A program made the position numbers and the translations under genes. The notes below the pieces were generated by a model. The model ran no database searches. It was not told where the DNA came from and worked only from the letters and a program-made list of their open reading frames with translations. Source: Succinatimonas sp. UBA6849 (lineage in GTDB: Bacteria; Pseudomonadota; Gammaproteobacteria; Enterobacterales; Succinivibrionaceae). Taken from it: a stretch of 10,768 nt of DNA. Of the stretch, positions 1-6,190 are shown one piece after another (within the stretch, counting starts at the first letter, position 1; the number at the start of each line of letters is the position of its first letter). Location of the stretch: NCBI GenBank assembly GCA_002449335.1, contig DKDL01000074.1:1-10768 (forward strand), in the 5' to 3' direction.

Positions 1-155
1 GTTGACTTACCAAAGCGTCTTGGACGTGAAATGAAAAATGGACCATTGCCATTAGCAAAGTTGGCGATGATACCAGTCTTGTCTACATAGATACTGTTTG
101 TCTCTATGAGTTTAGAAAAACTAGTATAGTTAGGCAGTTTCTTTGTAAATTTCAT
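1..155 (-). CDS. AAA-ATPase-like protein, N-terminal part (runs off the left edge)
   Basis: The first 51 codons of a gene that continues beyond base 1. The start is the ATG at 153-155, with an AGGA ribosome-binding site 7 bases upstream on the minus strand. The visible protein has the hallmark opening of the AAA-ATPase-like family (PF09820, often joined to a C-terminal DUF1703 PD-(D/E)XK nuclease-like domain). It reads LPNYTSFSKLIETNSIYVDKT at residues 7-27, followed by FFISRPRRFGKS at about 40-51. The terminal GKS is the start of the Walker A loop and is cut by the window edge. The family is common, often multi-copy, in gut anaerobes. Its biological role is not established, although mobile-element or defence-like behaviour has been suspected. 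Only the N-terminus is visible, so I cannot say whether the gene is intact. Confidence 0.8.
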   Translation of the reverse strand, partial: MKFTKKLPNYTSFSKLIETNSIYVDKTGIIANFANGNGPFFISRPRRFGKS

Positions 156-202
156 ATCATCGTCCTAAAAAACTCTTTTAGCGTCTGCTAAGTATATCAT
201 CT

Positions 203-231
203 ATTATAGAATTAACCTTATGTTCATTAAG
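203..231 (-). promoter_or_regulatory. Possible promoter of the AAA-ATPase-like gene
   Basis: A perfect TATAAT -10 hexamer lies on the minus strand at 203-208, about 48 bases before the start codon at 155. The hexamer 17 bases upstream (226-231, CTTAAT) is a poor -35. A small inverted repeat, CCTTA/TAAGG with a 7-base spacer, lies just upstream of the -10 and could be an operator. The assignment rests mainly on the -10 box. Confidence 0.4.
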
Positions 232-285
232 GAAATAGTAAACTCACAAATTCATAAATAGAATTTCTCTAGCAGTTGTTAATCG

Positions 286-330
286 TCAAAAAGTTTCATA
301 CTCTGTAAATTCAATACACAAAGTATGAAA
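286..330 (-). terminator. Intrinsic terminator of the DUF945 gene
   Basis: Inverted repeat with arms at 294-306 and 318-330 and an 11-base loop. It gives a 13-bp stem on the minus-strand transcript with a single G·U pair. The same position would be an A·C mismatch on the plus strand, so the structure suits minus-strand RNA. The stem is followed by C and TTTTT. It begins about 29 bases after the stop codon of the gene ending at 359. The stem is AT-rich, so its strength is uncertain. Confidence 0.65.
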
Positions 331-358
331 TTCAAAGTAAGATTTATACAACGTTTAG

Positions 359-1504
359 CTACATCATACGTTCGTTGTTAACATAAACTTCTGAATCAAC
401 AATCTTAATGTCAGAGCTGTACTCTTTATCCTGTTTTACAAAGAACATAGTCTCACCAGGATCTTCATCAGTTGTAACTTTGATATTTCCATTTACAACA
501 GGAAGTGCTTCATCTTCAGATGATTTAAAATCAAGTTTGCCCGAAGCTTTAACTGGTAGCTTCTTTTTATCATATAAACCGATTAGAGAGCCTATTTTGT
601 CATCGATCACGCCTTCAAACTTATCGATATCGATGCCTTTTATATTTGGAATTGAATTTGGAAGACCTGTTACTGCACCTGTATAGAGACTGCTCAAAGC
701 ATCGGCGGTAATACCTCTTACTGTAATAGCTGCATCATAATCCTTTATATAATCAAGATTATCGCCTTTAGCTTTAAACTTAAGATCAAAAGTACCGTCA
801 TCTTTTTGATTTTTAGCCTCTAATGAAGCTTTCAAACTATCAGATTTAAAGCCGATAGTCTTAACTCCTTTTGTTGATAACTCCATTTCATCAAATTTCT
901 TTAAAGCACCTATGCCTGTAAATTTGGTCTTGTACTTTAAAGAATCGACTTTGCCTAATAAGACCAGATTGATGCTGTTAAATTCTGAGGATAAATCCAC
1001 ATTCTCATCTTTATCAATTTCAACCTTTATATCAGCTGAAATTGGATTTATTGCCCTGTCAAGGTATCTGCCATCAAGCTTTAATTTTAAGGTGGCACTT
1101 TGACTTAAAGCGCTTACATTAAGTTTGGCTGAACTCTTTAATGTATTACCATCTAGTGCTAATAACTTATTTCTTGCTAAATAATTATTGATATCTTTTG
1201 TATCAAAAGATATTTCTGCATTTAAAAAGCCATGCTCAATTTTTACAGGAATTGCAAAGTTAACATATGGTGGGTATGAAAGTGTAAGTGTGCCTTTTTG
1301 TGAAAAGAATCCTTTATCCTCAACATTAAAATGAGCAACTGAAGCAATAGCATCAGCCCCGTTCTCACCTTGAGATGAAATATCGTTAATCTTTTCAATC
1401 TCATTATCCACAGCTGATTTTGTAAAATAAACACCACCAGCATATACCGCTACTGCTACAGCTATCGCACATGAACTTAAAATACCAATTGTTTTCTTTT
1501 TCAT
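359..1504 (-). CDS. DUF945 (YdgA-like) envelope protein
   Basis: A 381-residue protein. Residues 1-5 are basic (MKKKT) and residues 6-25 are a hydrophobic segment rich in Ala, Val and Ile. This is consistent with an uncleaved N-terminal anchor or signal peptide that places the rest in the periplasm. The N-terminal GGVYFTKSAVDNEIE, the later VEDKGFFSQKGTLTLSYP and the C-terminal SEVYVNNERM resemble the start and end of E. coli YdgA (DUF945, PF06097), where corresponding stretches read GGAWYTGKKIE and ITLNGQKM. It is shorter than E. coli YdgA (about 500 residues), with the middle section reduced. The many alternating polar/hydrophobic stretches suggest a beta-rich fold. The function of the family is poorly defined. 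The ATG at 1502-1504 follows an AAGGA ribosome-binding site. The gene is separated from eno by a terminator and is probably monocistronic. Confidence 0.75.
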   Translation of the reverse strand: MKKKTIGILSSCAIAVAVAVYAGGVYFTKSAVDNEIEKINDISSQGENGADAIASVAHFNVEDKGFFSQKGTLTLSYPPYVNFAIPVKIEHGFLNAEISFDTKDINNYLARNKLLALDGNTLKSSAKLNVSALSQSATLKLKLDGRYLDRAINPISADIKVEIDKDENVDLSSEFNSINLVLLGKVDSLKYKTKFTGIGALKKFDEMELSTKGVKTIGFKSDSLKASLEAKNQKDDGTFDLKFKAKGDNLDYIKDYDAAITVRGITADALSSLYTGAVTGLPNSIPNIKGIDIDKFEGVIDDKIGSLIGLYDKKKLPVKASGKLDFKSSEDEALPVVNGNIKVTTDEDPGETMFFVKQDKEYSSDIKIVDSEVYVNNERMM

Positions 1505-1513
1505 GACTAAATT

Positions 1514-1538
1514 CCTTTGAAAGTAACTTCATTCAAGG
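1514..1538 (-). promoter_or_regulatory. Inverted repeat over the ribosome-binding site of the DUF945 gene
   Basis: On the minus strand CCTTGAA (1532-1538) is followed about 10 bases later by TTCAAAGG (1514-1521), which can pair with it apart from one bulged base. The 3' arm contains the AAAGGA ribosome-binding site of the DUF945 gene. Folding in the leader could therefore limit translation. This is a sequence observation only. The stem is short and may be fortuitous. Confidence 0.25.
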
Positions 1539-1683
1539 TATCACAAATGAATAAGAAAAACGCATGACTTGATCAAAAAGTTATTCGTACATTTGCTTTA
1601 AGAGCTCTTTTTCATGTTCCATAAGTATCTGCTCATGTAAGGGACGGTAACGCTTTCAAAAATTCAATTACTCACGATTCATC

Positions 1684-1713
1684 AAATAAAAACGCCAGGA
1701 ACAAGTCCTGGCG
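1684..1713 (-). terminator. Intrinsic terminator of eno
   Basis: A perfect 8-bp GC-rich stem (arms 1693-1700 and 1706-1713; CGCCAGGA/TCCTGGCG) has a 5-base loop. On the minus strand it is followed by TTTTTATTT. It lies 31 bases past the enolase stop codon and separates eno from the DUF945 gene. This is the best-formed terminator in the window. Confidence 0.92.
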
Positions 1714-1743
1714 CCAAATCTTCAATCAAAAAGGATCGTTATC

Positions 1744-3045
1744 TTAGTTTTGACCTTTAATAGCCTTTCTGCCTAAGAAGACACAATCATCACCTAATTC
1801 TTCTTCGATTCTGATTAACTGGTTGTATTTAGCAATACGATCTGAACGGCTCATAGAACCAGTCTTAATCTGACCGCATGAAGTTCCAACAGCAAGATCT
1901 GCAATAGTAGTATCCTCAGTTTCACCAGATCTGTGAGATACAACTGCAGTGTAACCTGCGTCATGAGCCATCTTAATTGCGTTTAAGGTCTCAGTTAATG
2001 AACCAATCTGGTTGAATTTAATTAAGATTGAGTTTGCAATACCCTTCTTAATACCTTCAGCTAAGATCTTGGTGTTAGTAACGAACAGATCATCACCTAC
2101 TAACTGAACATGAGAGCCTAACTTTTCTGTCTGATACTTAAAGCCATCCCAATCAGACTCATTCTGACCGTCTTCGATTGATACAATTGGATACTCTTTT
2201 ACAAGGTTAGCTAAGTAATCAGTAAACTCGTGAGAGGTAAATGACTTGCCTTCACCCTTTAATTCGTATAAACCTTTCTCGCTGTTGTAGAACTCAGATG
2301 AAGCGCAGTCCATTGCCAAAGTTACATCTTTACCAAACTCATAGCCTGCTTTTTCAACAGCTTCTTTAATGCAAGCAAAAGCTTCAGCATTTGACTTTAA
2401 GTTAGGTGCAAAACCACCCTCATCACCAACACCAGTTGACAAGCCTTTCTTCTTTAATACTGATGCTAAAGCATGGAATACCTCAGCGCCGATACGTAAA
2501 GCTTCACGGATATTCTTACCGCCTACAGGCTGGATCATAAACTCCTGAATATCTACGTTGTTATCAGCATGCTTACCACCATTTAGAATATTCATCATAG
2601 GTAGTGGCATTACATACTTGCCTTTATGACCGTAAAGTTCACCAATATATTTGTATAGAGGAACCTTGCGAGAAGCAGCCTCAGCTTTAGCTACTGCCAA
2701 AGATACAGCTAAGATTGCATTTGCACCTAATTTATCTTTGTTCTCAGTACCATCAAGATCGATCATGATCTTATCAATGCCAGCCTGATCACAAGAGCAT
2801 TTGCCAGTAATAGCCTCAGCAATAGGGCCATTTACGTTAGCAACAGCCTTTAATACACCTTTACCACCAAAACGTGATTTATCGCCGTCTCTTAACTCTA
2901 AAGCTTCTCTAGAACCTGTAGATGCACCTGATGGAGCTGCAGCACGACCAAATGAACCATCTTCTAAATAAACTTCTGCTTCTACAGTTGGATTACCACG
3001 TGAATCAATAATTTCACGACCGATAACTTTAACGATTTTTGACAT
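1744..3045 (-). CDS. eno: Enolase (phosphopyruvate hydratase)
   Basis: A 433-residue protein, the usual length for bacterial enolase. It catalyses reversible dehydration of 2-phosphoglycerate to phosphoenolpyruvate in cytosolic glycolysis and gluconeogenesis. It is nearly collinear with E. coli enolase. The substrate loop PSGASTG is at 38-44. The general acid/base residues are E209 in GDEGGF and K343 in LIKFNQIG. The magnesium ligands are D246 (AMDCASSEF), E291 (IEDG) and D318 (GDDLF). The SHRSGETED block is at 370-378 and K394 is in QIKTGSMSRSDR. No catalytic residue is missing. The ATG at 3043-3045 follows an AAGAGGAAA ribosome-binding site. The gene has its own promoter and terminator and so appears monocistronic. 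In E. coli it normally follows pyrG, which is not the arrangement here. In E. coli enolase is also a degradosome subunit; nothing here shows whether that applies. Confidence 0.99.
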   Translation of the reverse strand: MSKIVKVIGREIIDSRGNPTVEAEVYLEDGSFGRAAAPSGASTGSREALELRDGDKSRFGGKGVLKAVANVNGPIAEAITGKCSCDQAGIDKIMIDLDGTENKDKLGANAILAVSLAVAKAEAASRKVPLYKYIGELYGHKGKYVMPLPMMNILNGGKHADNNVDIQEFMIQPVGGKNIREALRIGAEVFHALASVLKKKGLSTGVGDEGGFAPNLKSNAEAFACIKEAVEKAGYEFGKDVTLAMDCASSEFYNSEKGLYELKGEGKSFTSHEFTDYLANLVKEYPIVSIEDGQNESDWDGFKYQTEKLGSHVQLVGDDLFVTNTKILAEGIKKGIANSILIKFNQIGSLTETLNAIKMAHDAGYTAVVSHRSGETEDTTIADLAVGTSCGQIKTGSMSRSDRIAKYNQLIRIEEELGDDCVFLGRKAIKGQN

Positions 3046-3088
3046 GATTTCCTCTTAGCAAAAAAATCTTAATAACGAACACAAAATT

Positions 3089-3117
3089 ATTGTACAGATA
3101 TAGTTAGTTACATGCAA
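3089..3117 (-). promoter_or_regulatory. Sigma70-type promoter of eno
   Basis: On the minus strand a TTGCAT -35 (3112-3117) and a TACAAT -10 (3089-3094) are separated by exactly 17 bases. Transcription would start near base 3082, giving a leader of roughly 37 bases that contains the AAGAGGAAA ribosome-binding site. Confidence 0.75.
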
Positions 3118-3301
3118 CTAAAATTAGCATTAGCTAATAATTTTTATTAAAAACGTTGTCTTGCCTGATAATTAAATTTTTACAAATCATTAAAGTATGA
3201 ATACTCTGCTCTTAGAAAGGGCATTATCTTTAAGAGAGGAATACTGTTTGTTCGAATGGAGGCGAGCTTACAGTTAAATAATCATCAGACTGTTTGCAAT
3301 G

Positions 3302-3338
3302 AAAATTAAAAAGTAGAGAAGATTCACTCTCTACTTTT
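3302..3338 (-). terminator. Intrinsic terminator of the rlmKL-uup-rnm operon
   Basis: A perfect 11-bp stem (arms 3309-3319 and 3328-3338, AAAAGTAGAGA and its complement) has an 8-base loop. On the minus strand the second arm runs into TTTTTAATTTT. It lies about 70 bases after the rnm stop codon. The plus-strand reading has only four Ts before GC, so it mainly serves minus-strand transcription. Confidence 0.85.
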
Positions 3339-3408
3339 GCTTAAAACGATGAGCTTTTAAAAGAATGCCTTGTTCAACTGCAGGTTACTATACCTTAGAG
3401 TACCACTA

Positions 3409-4275
3409 TCAGTTTTGAGGAAAGTGATAAGGCTCAGCTTGAGGTGTCTGCCAGACTTTCTTTAAATCATCTGGTATAGATAGATTCAATCCTAATTCTC
3501 TGTAGGGTCCAATATTATGGAAATCTGAACCTAATGAAGCTTTGAAATCATATTTTCTACAAAGTTCGCACAGGTACTCGTGATCAGCAGGCTTCTGCTG
3601 AGATGAAGCGACTTCAATGCCAATACCACCGCAATCTTTAAAATATTCCATTAACGCTCTTAATTTGGTGTTGGTAAGAGAATAGCGCTTAGGATGAGCT
3701 AAAACAGGAATACCACCTGACTTTAAGATAGCCTCTACAGCTACACTAATATCAGGCCAATTAGTCTTTACATAGCAGCATTTACCTTTCTTAAGGTAAT
3801 ATTCAAATGCATCTTCATTAGTCTGTGCTCTTCCCATCTCTACAATGTAACGAGCATAGTTGCCACGTGTAATTGAGGCTCCCTCACCAGCTCTTTTTAC
3901 ACATTCATTATATGAATCGGTAAATCCCTGCTTATCTAATTTTGCACCAATCTCTTGAGCTCTTTGAATACGTAAGACTCTTTGACCTTTTAGATATTCT
4001 TGAAGAGCAGGTGCATCTTTATCAATAAATAAAGCTGCCACATGAATCTGCTCATTGTTCCAGGTAGTTGAAAGTTCAGCTCCTGGGATTAACTCTAATT
4101 TACCTTCAGCTTCTTTTTTAGCTCTATCAATACCTAAAACACAATCATGATCGGTTAAAGCTAAATGAGTAAGGCCACGACTAATCGCTCTTTGAACTAA
4201 AGCCTCTGGAGTGAAAGCACCATCTGATGCAGTTGAATGTGAATGTAAATCAATTTTTGAAAAAATGGCTGGCAT
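3409..4275 (-). CDS. rnm: RNase AM, PHP-domain 5'-3' exoribonuclease (YciV family)
   Basis: A 288-residue PHP-domain phosphoesterase, close in length to E. coli YciV/RNase AM (293). The family trims the 5' ends of rRNAs, and a characterised homologue also hydrolyses 3',5'-nucleotide bisphosphates. The metal-site residues are all visible: H11 and H13 in DLHSHS, D18, H43 in TDHD, E67 in IPGAELST, H78 (EQIHVA), H194 in VLAHPKRY, and D251 and H253 in GSDFH. Other YciV-like blocks are GASITRGNYARYIVEMG (132-148) and the SSQQKP stretch at about 224-229. The ATG at 4273-4275 lies one base after the uup stop codon. Its GGAG ribosome-binding site is inside the last uup codons, so translation is probably coupled. 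It is the last gene of the operon, just ahead of the terminator. A general PHP phosphatase is the alternative, but the full-length YciV likeness makes RNase AM the better call. Confidence 0.9.
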   Translation of the reverse strand: MPAIFSKIDLHSHSTASDGAFTPEALVQRAISRGLTHLALTDHDCVLGIDRAKKEAEGKLELIPGAELSTTWNNEQIHVAALFIDKDAPALQEYLKGQRVLRIQRAQEIGAKLDKQGFTDSYNECVKRAGEGASITRGNYARYIVEMGRAQTNEDAFEYYLKKGKCCYVKTNWPDISVAVEAILKSGGIPVLAHPKRYSLTNTKLRALMEYFKDCGGIGIEVASSQQKPADHEYLCELCRKYDFKASLGSDFHNIGPYRELGLNLSIPDDLKKVWQTPQAEPYHFPQN

Positions 4276-4276
4276 T

Positions 4277-6190
4277 TTATTCTCCGTTTATCAATTCCAA
4301 TTCTTCCCATCGAGCATAGAGCTTATCTAACTCAACTTGCGCCTGATTTCTTTTATTGGTAACTTCAATTGACTTTTCAGGACCGTCAGCAAACAAAGCT
4401 GGATCTGACAGTTGCTCATCTAATAAAGCAATATCAGCTTCTAACTTTTCAACCTTATCAGGAAGTTCTTTTAGCTCATGCTTTTGGGTAAAGGTAAGAC
4501 CTTTTTTCTTTTTAGAATTGTTAACCTTTTCTGTTCCAGATTTAGATGACTGTTCAGACTTTTTAATATCTTTTTGGTTGTTGTCTTTATCCTTGCTTGC
4601 AGATGGTGCTGTATTTTTAGAAATTCGTTCATAATAAGCTAACACATCAGACCAGCCACCAATTACAGACTCAATATGACCTTTTCCATCAAAGACCCAA
4701 GTTTCTGTTGCAACCTTATCGATAAAAGCTCTATCGTGGCTGATAATGATAACGGTTCCGTTATATGTTGATACAAGATCTTCTAATAAGTCTAAAGTTT
4801 CTAAATCAAGATCATTAGTAGGCTCATCCATGATTAGAACATTAGAGCTTTTAGCAAAAAGGCGAGCTAATAACAGTCTATTCTTCTCACCACCTGACAG
4901 TACTTTAACAGGAGAGCGGGCTCTTCGACCTGAGAATAAGAAGTTAGCTAAATATGAGATAACATGTTTATTCTTGCCGTTAATGCAAACCTCAGTATGA
5001 CCATCAGCTACGTTATCAGCTACAGATTTTTCAAGATCAAGCCCTTCATGATACTGGTCAAAATACTGAATTTCGACATTTACACCGGTTCTTACTTTAC
5101 CTGATGTTGGCTTAATCTGACCTAATAGAGCTTTAATTAAAGTAGTCTTACCTGCAGCATTTGGTCCTGTAATACCAATTCTGTCGCCACGCATTACGGT
5201 TGCACTAAAGTCTTTGATAACCGACTTGTCTCCAAATGAGATATTCAGATCTTTAATTTCAAAAACTAAGTTGCCACTTCTTTGCGCAGAATTTGCCTCC
5301 ATAATGACGTTACCCATACGGTCACGTCGGTTTGCTCTTATCTTTCTGCGTTCTTCAAGATCCTTTACTCTGCCTTCGTTACGAGCAAGACGTGCTTTAA
5401 CGCCTCGTCTAATCCATGCCTCTTCTTGAGCTAAAATCTTGTCAAACTCAGCGTTAGCAAGCTCTTCTTTACGTAATCTTTCATCACGAAGTTCAATGTA
5501 ACGGTTAAAAGATCCTGGATAAGAATAGAGTTTACCTCTATCTAACTCGACTATCCTTGTAGCACAGTTATTTGCAAAGAATCTGTCATGAGTTACAAAG
5601 ACTAAAGTGCCGTTAAAGGCTTTTAGCTCCTGCTCAAACCATGAAATAGATTCGATGTCCAAATGGTTAGTAGGCTCATCAAGTAACAATAATTGTGGTT
5701 CTGAAGCTAAAGCTGCTGCTAGTGCTACCTTACGGCGATTGCCACCTGAAAGTGATTTTAATTCAAGCTCAGGAGCTAAACCAATTCTGTTTAAAATCTT
5801 ACGGACAACAGCATCTTTTACCCAACCATCATGAGATTCAATAAAAGCAGACAGTTCTAACTGCTCGTGAGGATCTTCTGTGATGGAGAATTTTGATAAA
5901 GCCTCGCCTACTACAGGTACACCACTTGCAGCAAGTGAGTAAGCTGTACCATGTTCATAAGCAGGAGGATCCTGACATAAAGTTGCAATCTTAAGACCTG
6001 ACTGAATAATAATCCTGCCAGAATCTAACTCTCTTTTACCCTGAATTAAACTTAACAGAGTTGACTTACCGGTACCGTTACGACCTACAAGACAAATTCT
6101 TTCATTCTCTTCAATTGAAAGATTTGCCCCTTCTAAAAGTTTATCAGCTCCGTTATTTAGATAAGCATCAATAATGGATACAAGACTCAT
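4277..6190 (-). CDS. uup: Uup, ABC-F family ATPase
   Basis: A 637-residue soluble protein with two ABC domains and no membrane segment, matching E. coli Uup (635). Domain 1 has Walker A GRNGTGKS (36-43), signature LSGGN (147-151) and Walker B LLLLDEPTNHLD (167-178). Domain 2 has Walker A GPNAAGKT (342-349), signature LSGGE (431-435) and Walker B LIMDEPTNDLD (452-462). The inter-domain linker at about 235-295 is highly charged (RRGVKARLARNEGRVKDLEE), as in ABC-F proteins that contact the ribosomal tRNA site. A Lys/Ser-rich spacer (530-563) leads to a C-terminal coiled coil (about 568-635), typical of Uup. E. coli Uup is linked to ribosome assembly or function and to reduced transposon precise excision. 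The ATG at 6188-6190 overlaps the rlmKL stop codon by one base (TAATG), implying translational coupling. Gene order rlmKL-uup is the same as in E. coli. Confidence 0.97.
   Translation of the reverse strand: MSLVSIIDAYLNNGADKLLEGANLSIEENERICLVGRNGTGKSTLLSLIQGKRELDSGRIIIQSGLKIATLCQDPPAYEHGTAYSLAASGVPVVGEALSKFSITEDPHEQLELSAFIESHDGWVKDAVVRKILNRIGLAPELELKSLSGGNRRKVALAAALASEPQLLLLDEPTNHLDIESISWFEQELKAFNGTLVFVTHDRFFANNCATRIVELDRGKLYSYPGSFNRYIELRDERLRKEELANAEFDKILAQEEAWIRRGVKARLARNEGRVKDLEERRKIRANRRDRMGNVIMEANSAQRSGNLVFEIKDLNISFGDKSVIKDFSATVMRGDRIGITGPNAAGKTTLIKALLGQIKPTSGKVRTGVNVEIQYFDQYHEGLDLEKSVADNVADGHTEVCINGKNKHVISYLANFLFSGRRARSPVKVLSGGEKNRLLLARLFAKSSNVLIMDEPTNDLDLETLDLLEDLVSTYNGTVIIISHDRAFIDKVATETWVFDGKGHIESVIGGWSDVLAYYERISKNTAPSASKDKDNNQKDIKKSEQSSKSGTEKVNNSKKKKGLTFTQKHELKELPDKVEKLEADIALLDEQLSDPALFADGPEKSIEVTNKRNQAQVELDKLYARWEELELINGE

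Larger units (their letters stand above)
3046..3408. other. Intergenic region between rnm and eno
   Basis: This 363-base gap holds the eno promoter and leader on its left side and the terminator of the rlmKL-uup-rnm operon on its right. The middle part, about 3118-3303, is AT-rich. I see no gene, RNA gene or repeat in it beyond a 26-codon plus-strand frame at 3197-3277 that has no ribosome-binding site. Confidence 0.7.

Noticed and set aside
1581..1655. A 24-codon minus-strand frame ending in TAA, rich in Glu, Lys and Leu, between eno and the DUF945 gene
   Set aside because: It starts directly after a TGA, has no ribosome-binding site or suitable start, and I recognise no family. It could be a relic of a lost gene, but the length is within chance.
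3197..3277. A 26-codon ATG frame on the plus strand in the rnm-eno gap
   Set aside because: No ribosome-binding site, no recognisable similarity, and opposite to all neighbouring genes.
4356..5834. Several plus-strand open frames of 71-92 codons opposite uup
   Set aside because: They are antisense to strongly conserved ABC-F motifs, lack ribosome-binding sites and translate to low-quality Ser/Leu-rich sequence.
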